From: Anastrepha obliqua
Lineage: Eukaryota; Arthropoda; Insecta; Diptera; Tephritidae
NCBI RefSeq assembly: GCF_027943255.1
Contig: NC_072896.1
Coordinates: 248,001-312,000 of the forward strand
DNA: 64,000 nucleotides
Reading direction: 5' to 3'
Below, one piece after another: positions 51,650 through 62,700 of the stretch. Under the pieces are notes generated by a model. That model did no database searches. It had not been told where the DNA came from and worked only from the letters and a program-made list of their open reading frames with translations. Position numbers and translations under genes: made by a program. How positions within the stretch are numbered: the first letter of the stretch is position 1; every line of letters starts with the position of its first letter.

Positions 51650-51875
51650 GCACGCTAGAACAACGCGCTAGGAAATGATCATCCGAATGAGTCGGCAATT
51701 CAAAGGAGATAGAAAAAGCACTGGCGGACCAAAACCTGGACGTTGGTTCTCTTATGTTCAGATTGTTGCTGCTGTAGAGCAAAGAGTTGCTGAACAGCCT
51801 TCAAAATTGATTTCTCAACATTCTCAACAAATAGGCAATCATGAGTCGACTGTTTCTCGGATTTTACCTGTATAA
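51650..51875 (+). pseudogene. Mariner-type transposase N-terminal remnant
   Basis: The frame 51675-51875 contains DRKSTGGPKPGRW, then AAVEQRVAEQPSKLISQHSQ and HESTVSRIL. It fits the second helix-turn-helix of rosa-type transposases (TG..GRPR.....I..V..SV...P..S.RR.SQQLGI...T..RIL). No catalytic part follows. Confidence 0.5.
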
Positions 51876-52980
51876 GTGCTCATGGTGTACATTTAAATGA
51901 TCTTATTTTTCACATGGAATTGCTAAAAGCCGTATTCTGAATAAAAATAGTGAAAGCTGAAAGAACTTAAATGTTGGCATATTTTATTTTAAGACAACAT
52001 CTTTTGAAAGACCCTTTGCATGTTACAAAACATTTTTAAAATACAGACACAGAAAAGCCGTATGTTCCTTCAAAGTCGATTCCTATCCAAGACATATACA
52101 TATTAACTATCTGAAAATAAGTTTCCACTTAAAAAACATTTCGCTTCGCCAAACCTACAGTTCAACAAACTTAACATTTTTTGTTCTTGAATGAGAAATA
52201 AATGATAACACAAATCCTAATTGACACATTGGCTCAAGAAAAACAGTTTACATAGACATGGCATGTAAATAAAAAGTCAACTTTTGTAAATACGTTTTTC
52301 TTTTTACTGATTTGATTCAATTTGCGTGTAAGAGGAGACCGAAAGTATAAAAGAAAAAAGTTTAATAGAAAGCTAATAAAGCTTGTAGAAACAGAAAGCA
52401 GTCACTGCATTGGAATGCAAGTGCACAGTCAAATATGTAAATAAGATACTTAAAATATTTTGCCGCATAGTTTGTAAATACAAACTTACTCTCGACGGCA
52501 GTAGACACCGACTGCCGGCATGTTTTTGTGCGCGATTGTCTTCAATTGGTTTGAAATTTTCATTATTTGTATTTTTTCGCTTTTTTTAAGAATTCATGAA
52601 TTGGTTCTTTACTGATTGGCTATCACCTTGAAAAGGACTAACTCAGAAGCATTTGGAAGTAACAATAAAATTTACAATCTCTATTTTACTTAAAGTACGT
52701 CCAACAAATAATCTTAAAATATATACTTACTTTGCAAAACATACAAAGTAATGACCCCAAAGTCCTAAGTAATCAATTTTATTTACAAATTTATCCAGTA
52801 AATGTCCTTTCTGTTCTTAATCTAATATCTAATATATCTAATATAAAAATGTGTCTAACTATATGAGTACTACGGAAGGGGCAATTGAGATATGAATGCA
52901 GAATTTTGCATTCATTCAATATATAAAATTTGATTGCACTCTATTAAAGTTGCATAAAAATAAGTACACTTTTACTTAAC
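51876..52980. other. Intronic DNA, no gene recognised
   Basis: AT-rich; repeated CTAATATCTAATAT near 52820-52845 is the only local repeat noticed. Confidence 0.5.
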
Positions 52981-53117
52981 GTGGCCACTCGGCAGGCAAT
53001 GACAAACCTCCGAATGCAATCTGCCATGAAAAAAGTTCTCATACAAAACCAGTTGCCGTTCAGAGGTGCTACTAGACTGTGGGTCCGCCCATTTGTAGAA
53101 CGAAATCAATCTACAAT
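52981..53117 (+). mobile_element. SINE body fragment, truncated by the adjacent Tc1-like element
   Basis: CACTCGGCAGGCAATGACAA, TCTGCCATGAAAAAAGTTCT and GGGTCCGCCCATTTGTAGAA match the reference body. The tRNA-like head is missing. The 3' part stops at ATCAATCT, just where the Tc1-like terminus begins. Confidence 0.8.
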
Positions 53118-54410
53118 GCCAAAGTCAAAAGTATTTACACAAAGTTGAAATTGTCACCCTATTTATTAGAGAGATTTTGTTTCTTGTTACACAACTGCAT
53201 TGAAAAATGTTTCTGTTGTTGAAATCTTTAGAGTATGCGAAGATAAATAGTGCAAATTCAAAGAAAACAACGGTACACAATAAAGCAAGCGCTTGAATTT
53301 ATGCTTCCTGGCGTCCAGAGTAATTGGTTAAGATTCCGTTTCATTGCCTTTGGCATCGATTACTGCTTGCGGCCTGGAAGGAATGGAGTCAATCAATTTG
53401 TGTAGAAATGGAATTGTCAGCTTATCCAAAATATCCCTAATTTCTTCGATTGTGTAGTATCTTTTCTTATTCTTATTGAATGGTCGTTGTTTTTTGATAA
53501 AAACCAAACATTTCCAATAATGTTTAGATCTGGACTTTGAGGTGGCCAAGGCAGAACAGTTTGATTTACTCCACTCAAAAATTTTGTAGGTAGCCAAACC
53601 TTGTGACATGGTGCGTAATCGTGTTGTAAAATCCTATCTTTGGTTGAGAAAAGGTTGTTGGCTGATGTGAATGCATGATTATTAAGAATGCCAATGTATC
53701 CGGCTGGGATTAGAGTACCGTCAACGGGCACGAGCTCTCCATACTCGTAAAAGGAAACGCACCGCCAACACATAACTGAACTGTCTTCGAACTGTTAAGA
53801 GGCTGCATTGCTCTACCACGTAAGTTTTGTGGCAAATACATAAATGTTCTTCCAAATGCACCCTGAATCTGAAATGAAAACACCTTATGCCAGAATGAAA
53901 TTGACTTTTTTATGTAGTCCTTAGGAAAGGCAAGGCGTACACGAAAGTTTTGATTTTTGTACTTTTTAATCTGCGCCGTACTGTTGCTCCACTTACTGAT
54001 TTTCCAATCAATTTTGGGAGGACAACAGGACTATCTCTATAGTTAGTAATTGGCTTGCGCGCAGTCCTTGCTTTATTTGCTAAATTTCCATAGGTTTCCT
54101 TCTTTGTAAACGGTTTTCGTGAAGTTTGGTAAAATTTTGCCAAATCTGAAGCCGAAATACCGTTCTTGAATTTGTTAATGATTTCCGCTCCTATTTCAAT
54201 GCTTAGCTTTATTGTCTTAACCATTTTAATAATTTAATTTTTTGAACAAATAGTTTTTCTCACTATTAAGTCCGACAGCAACCAGCAACCGCAAAATAAA
54301 ACATCACTACCACTTTTTAATGCTGTGTAGATATTTTTGACATCAGGAAGCATAAATTCAAGCGCTTGCTTTAATGTGAAATATACCGTTGGTTTCTTTG
54401 AACGTTGAAA
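53118..54410 (-). mobile_element. Tc1-like element with long inverted repeats, inactive
   Basis: The left end resembles Bari/S-type IR-DR termini (TCAAAAGTATTTACACAAAG at about 53126). Inner inverted repeats 53251-53310 and 54344-54402 share GCAAGCGCTTGAATTTATGC and flanks. The matching right outer end was not found, so it may be truncated. Transposase runs leftward from 54224 (MVKTIKLSIEIGAEIINKF, helix-turn-helix), then with frameshifts VMCWRCVSFYEYGELVPVDG, RILQHDYAPCH (second Asp) and LPWPPQSPDLNIIGNVW. The last motif normally reads SPDLNPIENLW, so the third catalytic Glu is Gly here. The broken frame ends at about 53400. Confidence 0.85.
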
Positions 54411-54760
54411 CCATTGAATTTTACTCACCTTCACATGGGACTAATTAGTGCGGTTTACTGACGTAACTAACACCTCAATTAAGGAGGCAAGCTTCCTATT
54501 TGTATGCGCGTCTGTCGTGGAAATAGTCAAAAACTTCCATTTGCTTAGAATAAGAGCTTTTTAACTTGCAGTCAATATTAAGTATTTATTGACAATTATG
54601 CGAAGGAGTGTAATCACTTCCATTTTGAACCGCTGCAAAAGGTTCTAGATATGTGTAAGTAAGGACTCTTAGATAAGTAGATATATCTTTATTATTAATA
54701 TTATATTTTCTTAAAATTATTTTCTGAGTTTAATAATTTTTTCTCAACTAATTTTGGTTT
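54411..54760. other. Intronic spacer, no gene recognised
   Basis: Should contain the right outer terminus of the Tc1-like element if it were complete; none was recognised. Confidence 0.45.
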
Positions 54761-54890
54761 CGGCGCCCGCCGTAGCCGAGTGGGTTGGTACGTGACTACC
54801 ACTCGGAATTCAGAGAGAACGTAGGTTCGAATCTCGGTGAAATACCAAAATGAAGAAAAAGTTTTTTCTAATAGTGATCAGCCCATCGCT
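54761..54890 (+). mobile_element. SINE 5' half (tRNA-like head)
   Basis: GCCCGCCGTAGCCGAGTGGG and GGTTCGAATCTCGG (B box) are well kept, followed by the start of the body (TTTTTTCTAATAGTGATCAG). The copy stops at about 54890, losing the body and tail. Confidence 0.85.
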
Positions 54891-57270
54891 CTTATCATTT
54901 ACGTAAAAAATGTGATTTCGATTAAATTCATATACTTATTTAAAGTAGTTTAAGAAACTAGGTTCCACGCATGAATTAATCTAATTTTATCTCTGAATTG
55001 TTTTCCATTCTAATAAACTTTTTCTTTGTTGTTATGGTGTTGTATATGGGTTTTATACATACATATAATATTATTTAGCTAAGTATGATGAAAAGTGATA
55101 CCCTTGATTAAAGAAACTGCGAACCTCATACCTCAAAAACAGATTAAGCCCAAACAAGACTACAGAACGTTTATTCACCAGGTGCAAGTTAAAGCTGGAA
55201 TCTCCTTTGGAGCACGTAGTTTACTATATAGAAGTGTCCTCAAACGATTAGCCTGATTCGTGATGATATCTAAGGTTCATTTCCAAACATCTTCAAAATC
55301 AAAAATTGTTTTTATTTGAGTCAATCTATGTAAATGAGTATCGCTATTGTGCACATTATTTTAGATATCTTTGGCAAATAATTAGTTTACGCAAAGAGTT
55401 ATTAATTATTACTACATAAATACGTCATACTAAAATATTTAAAACTTTGAGTGTACCTCTCGCCCGATTTCAATGACACATAAGAAGTCTTCTGGTGAAA
55501 AGTTACAGGTATTGGAAAGGAAGCGTAGCACTTCCAATACAAGCAGAAACTTTCATACAGTTTTCTTGCGCAGTGCAATTGAAATTAAGCAAACCCTACT
55601 CCTTACAGTTCTCACAGCTGTTATGGTCGAATTTTCGATCCTCGTAAAAATAATTTTAGGTACTGGAAGATATTAACGCTATTATTTATTAACCCACGTA
55701 CATATTAAAATGCGTGCTTGAAAGAAATAAGTAAGTTTTAATACACAAAAAAAATTGCCTGCATTACATAAACGACGAAAGAAAGGAAGCAAAAGAATAA
55801 AAGAATTACAAAACATTTGCTGTTGATGTTGCTTTAAGCCCAGCCTCATAAAAATGAAATGCTTGTATGGCACCCAAATTACGCTTCACAGCTTAATGAA
55901 ATTTGTTTATTTCATAATAATTACCTACAAAACCCTAAATTAAGATTATTTACAGTTTATTCTTATGCATTTGGTTTGAGCAGCTTTCAGCAGCGTTATT
56001 TGTACGTTTCACACTTCATCATTACACATTTGTATATTCACTGGGTAGAATAACTTTCTTTTAATATACCTATAAAGTGAAATGTTCTTATAAGAATTTA
56101 TATTTTATCTAATCAGTCTCCGAAATCTATGTTACATAAATTTCCCCAAAAACAGATTCACTTATAGAAAAGTTTTGAAAAAAAATTTAATAGTTTCAAT
56201 ATACTTTTAATTTACAAGTTCAATTAACCGCTTTTGTTCACATCTAATTGTTTTTTTTCTTTTGTGGTTTTCTTTATTATTTTATAGCAAGGTGATTTCT
56301 TGAATTGAAATACAAATAATATTATATATTGTGGTGCACATACCTAAGTTCCAACTAAAATTTCGAACTGGCTTATATCCGCTGGGCGAACCTTCTCAAA
56401 AAGGTTGGGTTGCGCCCAGCAGCGCTAACTTGTCTATTCGGCACCTAATTGAATACTGCGCCAATAAGCGAACGAGAAACACAGAAGGCCGGCGTTAGAA
56501 CGAAAGCTATAATGATACTCATAAATTACACTTGTGTGGGTTAATATTAAAAGAATTCAGCTACCTATCGATATGGCATTGAAGTATTTAAATATTATAA
56601 AGGGGAAATTTATACTTAATTTCAAATTAATTACATTTCGTATTTATTCTCCAAATAAAACGTATTCAAATTACTTTTAAAATATGGTTTTCAAAAAAAA
56701 TCTTCTGGGTGGAATGACATCAAAGTTGGATAAATAAAAACAGGAATTATGGTTAGATTCTTAAGTGTGTGGCAAAGCGTTGCCAGCATAGAGGACAGGT
56801 GGTTAAATGTCATAAACCATATGTTTGCAAATAAGTTTGCTTCGCCCTATTTATTTGTATATTATATTTATTAATATATGTATATATACAATAGATATAT
56901 TATATTTATTAAAATAAGTGCATCGATTCAAAAGCAGATAAGAACAGGTATAATTTGATAGTCAGTGTAAGTACGAGCACACGGTGATACCAAGAAAGAT
57001 TTTTATTTGCTTTCGCATTCACTTAAACATCAGCAGACCTTCCGCAACGAGGAAATGTTTGCCATTTCGCGCAAGTATTGACAATTTAATCGATATGGAT
57101 GGGATTTTAAGTGGTTAATCGAAACAAATTGCTTAACATAAGCAGAGCTTGCAAATAAGAGTCTACAATAACTGACAGTAATGCGCATATGATATAAAAA
57201 CTTTTAAGTAAACAAAATAAACAAAAAAGTATCTAATGAAAAAATGTTGGGACGGCTACATACATATATA
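54891..57270. other. Intronic DNA with one strong hairpin, no gene recognised
   Basis: AT-rich apart from 56370-56500, which is richer in GC and includes the hairpin at 56381-56420. Frames at 55473-55676 and 55859-56053 have no domain. Confidence 0.5.
56381..56420. repeat. Strong short hairpin
   Basis: GCTGGGCGAACC pairs with GGTTGCGCCCAGC, 12 pairs with one bulged base, around a 15-base loop. It is GC-rich in an AT-rich setting. Confidence 0.8.
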
Positions 57271-57808
57271 CATATCGCACTTGTTACGTTAAAGCGTAAC
57301 AACTCAAAATCTGAACATTTTCAGTAGAGACGAAAAACTGTTTCCGTAAATAGTAATAATATATTACAAGGAAAAAAATATGTAATTGCACGAAAATATC
57401 ATTAAAAACAATATAACGGTTGTTTCATTCTTATTTGTTTAGTAGTTGCGCTAAAATTAAAAATTTTTGAGTTGTTACTCTTTTTCTGAAATTTTTTTAT
57501 ACAATTAGTGGTATATTTTAAACAAACCGTTTGCTTGTAAACAGGCACAATTCAAAATGTTACACTTTATGTGACACAAATTTGTTGAAACACTTGGAGA
57601 CAACTAAAAATGTAACTCTTTAGTTGAGACAAAAGAAGTCATTCTGAAAACAAAGAGAGAGTTATAACGGTTTTTTAACGAAAGACTAGACAAACCACTG
57701 AACGTTTTTTACAGTGGGTAGAGATTACCACTGTACATTGTTTTCTTGCAAAAAACTAAAATTTGGAAATTTTGAGTTGTTACGCTTTAACGTAACAAGT
57801 GCGATATG
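57271..57808. mobile_element. 538-bp non-autonomous MITE with 40-bp perfect terminal inverted repeats
   Basis: 57271-57310 is the exact reverse complement of 57769-57808 (outer part CATATCGCACTTGTTACG). Each arm itself contains a small palindrome, TTGTTACG TTAAAG CGTAACAA, so each end can also fold alone. GAGTTGTTACTC at about 57468-57479 repeats the motif internally. The interior has no coding sequence. The superfamily is unknown: the flanks are TA-rich, so the exact ends and target duplication are ambiguous. Confidence 0.8.
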
Positions 57809-60156
57809 TATGTACATAAAATTTTCCCGTGGTTCGTCGGTGGGACATAGGGGCTCATGCGGTCGTTCTTCTTATATAAATTATACAACCTTTGCTGAAT
57901 AAATCAAGCAAACACTTTATTAATTACTTTCAAAACAAAAGGTCATATAGTTTTACTTCTAAATGTAGTCGAATTCTGAAGTCCGCCAATGTGCATAGTT
58001 GATTTTATATTTTTGATTTTTCAGTTGAGACAATTCGGAACCATTTCACCGTGATAGCTCTTTAGTAATCGAAATATTGACTGCCAGGCAGTGCGAAACT
58101 TCCGCGGAAGAAAATGATTTGCTACACGCTTGTAGAACCTTGGGGAATATTGAGCTTCTACGAAGCCCGTCGATCCAGCCGCACATGAATGAAATCGTAT
58201 TCTATAAATAATTTATGTAAACATTTACTAATTTTAATGAGGTTAAATTATTATTGTTCATCTTATTCTCCTTTTGAATCTCGGCGAACCGTTCTAAAAC
58301 TATTACATCATTAGTGCAGGGAAAAATCCATTACGTTTTCAACAGATGGCTTGAACAATACTCGTATGTTTGTGTTTCGCGTTATATGTATATGTAAGGG
58401 CTATGGGATTAAGTTAGTTGGGATTAGAAAGATGAGATTTCGTAATAGAAAAACGCCAGGCACAGTTTTGTGATTGCTTGACTCTATACTGTTTGAGTGC
58501 ACGTATAATTTGGGTACAATCAAGAGAAATTACGCCTTATTCTACATTTTTTCTTCGATAAAAGCAACAACTCATATCAGAGTGCCTATTCTCCTGATAC
58601 TGTAACAGATCGGCTGATTATTCTGATTATGGAAAATATTGATAAAATAACCGTTAAGTTAGCACCATTTCGATTGTCTAAGAGTTAGCATAAAAAACCC
58701 GCCTGGGCCGGATTTCCATTTACAAATAACTGTTGAATCGCACTTCTGGCGGATGGTAGCTGGTAATGGAAATCGGGTCATTTATGACAACGGTGCAAAT
58801 AGTGATAAAGCAAGAATTAATGTGTTTTCGGGGAATCATCTACAATCAGCGCACGGCGCACATGCGTAAGTACACTCGTACTTATGAACGCAGTCTGTCA
58901 CATTCTCCATAAAGGGCAAAATTAAATCCATGAAGTGGCACAGATGCAAATGTTGCTAATGGCATTACCATTTTTAGTTGAAATTTCAATTAATAAAACT
59001 TAATTGTACATAGAAAGGTTAGCATTTTTAATTAAAAAAACATATTATTATAACTATTTTGAGTTAAATTGAGCATGTGAAGGGATTTACTCTCCACCCT
59101 GAGATCATATTATATATATGTATGCCTTCTAATATTATTTTTAGTATTTCTTTGTACTTTCTTTGCTTTCTAATGCAATAGACAAACTCAATAATTTTCA
59201 AGTAAAAACATAAAATAAGACATTTTCCCCAAATAAATCACCTGATGTCTTGACCTTTTTAAATTATACTGATTCCATAAGTACATTTAAAAGTATGTTG
59301 AAAACAACCGAAAGAATGAGTGCAAACGTTGACGGTGAGCATGTGAGAAAGCTCAGAAGTCAAAATCTCACGTGGATCAAAATATTATGTCATTTTAAAA
59401 TTAAAGCACAAACCTAAGTACAAGCTATGGGTATAGTTACTTGTACACGAGCTCCACTATCAAATGTCACCCCAAGTGGGATCACTTCTTAGTTAGTTAA
59501 TACAAGCAGGAGAATAAATATAATATTTATGAACTTAGCCACTCACGCTTAACTAAGTACAAAAGGAAAAATAAAATTACACTTTCTTTGCTTAATTTAA
59601 CCGCTTGCCTTAAGTTTGCCTAGCCTAAAGCAACTAAACGTTGACAACATCTGGGGCTTTTTATTTATTTAGGACTAAAATGTACACATGTACACACGAG
59701 TATGTACATATGTAAATACTGTATTGCCCATGTGTATTCATTTTAACACTAAGGAGATCAGAAGATAGGATATTCACACTTGCGTGACGGCAAGTGTAAC
59801 GACATATTGGCATACACATCTGCCGCTTTACTTATACATAGATTGTGATTATGATTACATACACAAGCACCTAAATTAGAATATATTCGCTTTCCGTTTC
59901 AAATTGAAGGTAGTACGAAAAAGAGGAATTCGATAAATTTACCTCGCGTGCTATGTATGCCAGTACTTTGGATTAAATTTGGAAAAATAAGCTAACTTTG
60001 TAAGTTTAAGTGGGCAGAAATCACTTAACGGGAAAACTAGAAAATAGGTTCACATATGTATGTACAATATTTATTTTTTTGAAAACATATCAGCTAGACT
60101 AACTCGAAATTATGTCAAAAGTCACACACTTTACTTGAATTTATACCAAGTTAGAT
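57809..60156. other. Intronic DNA, no gene recognised
   Basis: AT-rich, with short ATGTACATATG runs near 59695-59710 and 60050-60065. Confidence 0.5.
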
Positions 60157-60429
60157 GCTCGGCCGAGCTCCTCCTCCAATTTATGGTGGGAATCTCACTG
60201 TTCGTCCACAAACTGGAGAGGGCTACAGTTTTATGCTATCTTTGAATGGCAGATGGTTACGAGGACCTTTTTGCATGGCAGAAATTCACTCGGAGGTTTG
60301 CCATTGCCTGACGAGAGCCTATCGCTATTAGAGGAAACTCTCTCCCATCATTTATTGTTTTATGACGATGTATCGAACTGGGGCCCTACCAAGTGAGAGT
60401 CACGCAGCAGCCCATTCGGCTACGTCGCG
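60157..60429 (-). mobile_element. SINE, near full-length diverged copy
   Basis: Reverse orientation: GGCCGAGCTCCTCCTCCAAT, GCATGGCAGAAATTCACTCG, GGAGGTTTGCCATTGCCTG and the head complement CCCATTCGGCTACG. The B-box complement is weak (TATCGAACTGGGG). Confidence 0.88.
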
Positions 60430-61554
60430 TATTTCATGTGAGAATAGAACAAGAAAAATTCAGCACTTTCACAAATTATGTATTTAATATGGTTAATTAT
60501 ATGCGTGCACACGCGTGCTTATACATATATTGAATATAATAGAATACAGCGATTTACTTAACAACATCAGCCGGAATGATTAATGCACCCTGTTGCCGCG
60601 GATAGAAAGAAACAAATCTGACGATAGCTATAATTTCTGTAGGAACTGCTGTGAGTTGTAGTTATTTTTTAATACCAGTTCAAATAAAATAATAATATGG
60701 GTTTCCTTCCAAATTTGTTCTATACTCACACAACTTTTTTACTCTAGTTGAATTTAGACCGGCACTAGTTTATATGGCTCGCATTTATGTCAATGGTAGT
60801 TAAACGACATCTTACAAATTTTCAAATATACTTTCCAATATTTTTCAACTGTTTTGCAGCAAAATCGAGTTTTTTCGTTATAAGTAGAACGAGTAAAATT
60901 AAATTTATTGTTCACGTTAGTTTTTTCTATGTACGAAGATAAAAATTGTAGCCAATATTTAGGTGGAATTTTGACTTTAACTGTCCACAATATTTTTCAA
61001 AAACAAAAAAATTTAATTGGTGGACTGGCGCTTTGGATTCATTGACTAAACTAATCAGGCTAAATTAATTGGGGGCTCTCATAAAAACAAAGCTGTTTAG
61101 ATGCCAGTTTCGTAGGATTGGCATAACTCGGTTGGGGTTGGGTAAGCCCGACTTAAAGTTACCTCACTTGTCTTACTTGACTATGTTTGTGGGATGGATA
61201 TATCCACTAAGACCGAAACATATCCTCATATTTTATGTATATGCTCGGCCATGGCTAGACATATTGCTGTTCTTCAAAAAAATTTAGGATGGATCTATGA
61301 TATTACTGTGGGGAATTTGACCTTCATCACGAAGATGAATGGATGAAGGTGTAATATTGTGATACAAAAGATCAATTGTAAAGTAACAGAGAGCAGTTCT
61401 CATATAAACGAATATCTTATCTAAACTGAGGCAACGTCTAATCATTTTTAAATACACTGAATTTTTACAACTTTAAATCGTTTTTAAGGCTGTTTGGTTC
61501 CATTGTCGTAATTCGCATTGTTCCTATTATACATATTAATATTATTATACTATA
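60430..61554. other. Intronic DNA, no gene recognised
   Basis: AT-rich; short frames without domains. Confidence 0.5.
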
Positions 61555-61645
61555 GGGTGGGCCATGTACAATTTGCTTTTTGAATCGGCTATAACAAAAA
61601 CTAATCAATATTTTTTCAAACTTTTTTTTTTATTTCGTATCTTCT
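61555..61645 (-). mobile_element. Terminal fragment of the rosa-like mariner family
   Basis: GGGTGGGCCATGTACAATTT, then GCTTTTTGAATCGGCTATAA and CAATATTTTTTCAAACTTTT, match the reverse complement of the right end of the element at 20842-21676 (21590-21676), with a short insertion (about 10 bp). The TATA before it fits a TA target site. No transposase sequence follows. Confidence 0.75.
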
Positions 61646-62575
61646 TTTCGAGTTGTTGTCAATTCTGAGTTGCTCTTTGATGTTGCTGCGCTTAGGTGCT
61701 TTCATGGCGCAAATGGGCATCTACGAGTACAAATGTATCCGAACAGTAAAGTTTTAGTTTCGTCTAATTTTTTCGGGTTTGTCTGAGCTAGGATTTATTT
61801 TTTATTTGTTATTTGGTTTTGTTTTTTATTGACCTTTCCGTATACAGTAAGTCCCCCAGTACTTTGCATGTTTTTGCTCGTTTTTCTTTGCCTATTTCTT
61901 CAGCCAGCTATTTTTGGTGGATTTCTCCGATACCTATTAAATTTTTAATGTCCGTTCCTCCGAACGTATAGTTTGATGGTTCACTAAAGAGTCCTACCAA
62001 ATGCCCTAAAAAAGCCCATGTCATAATTCGCCGTCGTCAAGTTACAGTCGGATTTTAGTTTTAAATGTTGTATAGCCAGCCTTTCAAGCACTTTGTGTAG
62101 GTTCTAGTGATTTTTTTCACTCTTTCATTGCACCTAATTTTGCATGTATTTCTTAAGGGAGTACTTATTATGTTTTATTTTTGTTTTTCTACGTAGTGCT
62201 TTTGCTTTGTTATTCGTCAAGGCGCCGCAGACATTTCGTCTGCGGAAAATATGAACAGAAAAAAGCACACAGAAGCGCATATATTTATAAACATATTTAT
62301 CACACGGTTGACGGCGACACTCAGACACATATACTATACCTCGATTTTGTTTTTAGAAACATAAATTTAGGCGTTGTAACTATGTAACTATTAAGACGTA
62401 TATTTCTTGTTGAGCTTGACACATTTTTACACTTTTTCATAAACATTTGCACAGAGCCAATTTGCTACTTTCACATAATTATATTCTGAGCCTTTATCGC
62501 AGCACAAAACAGGTTGTTAATACTATTTTTATAAACTTTAATCATTTTAAAATATATAGGGAGCTAAATACTCAC
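61646..62575. other. First part of the Ggamma30A intron, no gene recognised
   Basis: T-rich on the plus strand. Contains the hairpin at 62225-62245. The strong donor lies at its upper end. Confidence 0.5.
62225..62245. repeat. Perfect 8-bp-stem GC hairpin
   Basis: CCGCAGAC ATTTC GTCTGCGG, a five-base loop with eight perfect pairs, about 330 bases inside the intron from the 5' splice site. Confidence 0.85.
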
Positions 62576-62688
62576 TCTGCAATACTTTTAGACAACGGCC
62601 ATCGCTCCATCGATGCCTGATATTTCATGTTCTCGATTTGCTTCTTTAATGCGTCCCGATCCATGTTTTGTAGAGCACTGGGATCCAT
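62576..62688 (-). CDS. Ggamma30A: Ggamma30A coding exon 1 (visual G-protein gamma subunit, residues 1-38)
   Basis: This exon encodes the first 37 codons and two bases of codon 38 of a heterotrimeric G-protein gamma subunit. The protein starts MDPSALQNMDRDALKKQ and continues through KYQASMERWPLSKSIA, which I recognise as the Drosophila Ggamma30A (Gamma-e) N-terminus, the amphipathic helix that coils with Gbeta. The ATG at 62688 sits in a near-ideal context (GCCGCCATGG). The exon ends GCA GA followed by GTGAGT, a strong 5' splice site at 62575-62570; the codon is completed by the A at 5260 to give Glu38. An AG at 62695-62694 could be the acceptor for an upstream untranslated exon, but its pyrimidine tract is weak. 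In flies this subunit works with the eye Gbeta and Gq alpha in phototransduction. Identity is very secure; the 5' exon limit is not. Confidence 0.96.
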
Positions 62689-62693
62689 GGCGG

Positions 62694-62700
62694 CTAAAAT
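62694..62700 (-). promoter_or_regulatory. Possible 3' splice site just upstream of the Ggamma30A start codon
   Basis: On the minus strand ATTTTAG directly precedes CCGCCATGG. It would fit an upstream untranslated exon spliced to a start-codon exon beginning at 62693. The region before it (GGGGTGGTATGTGGATAG) is poor in pyrimidines, so this could equally be transcribed 5' UTR. Confidence 0.35.
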
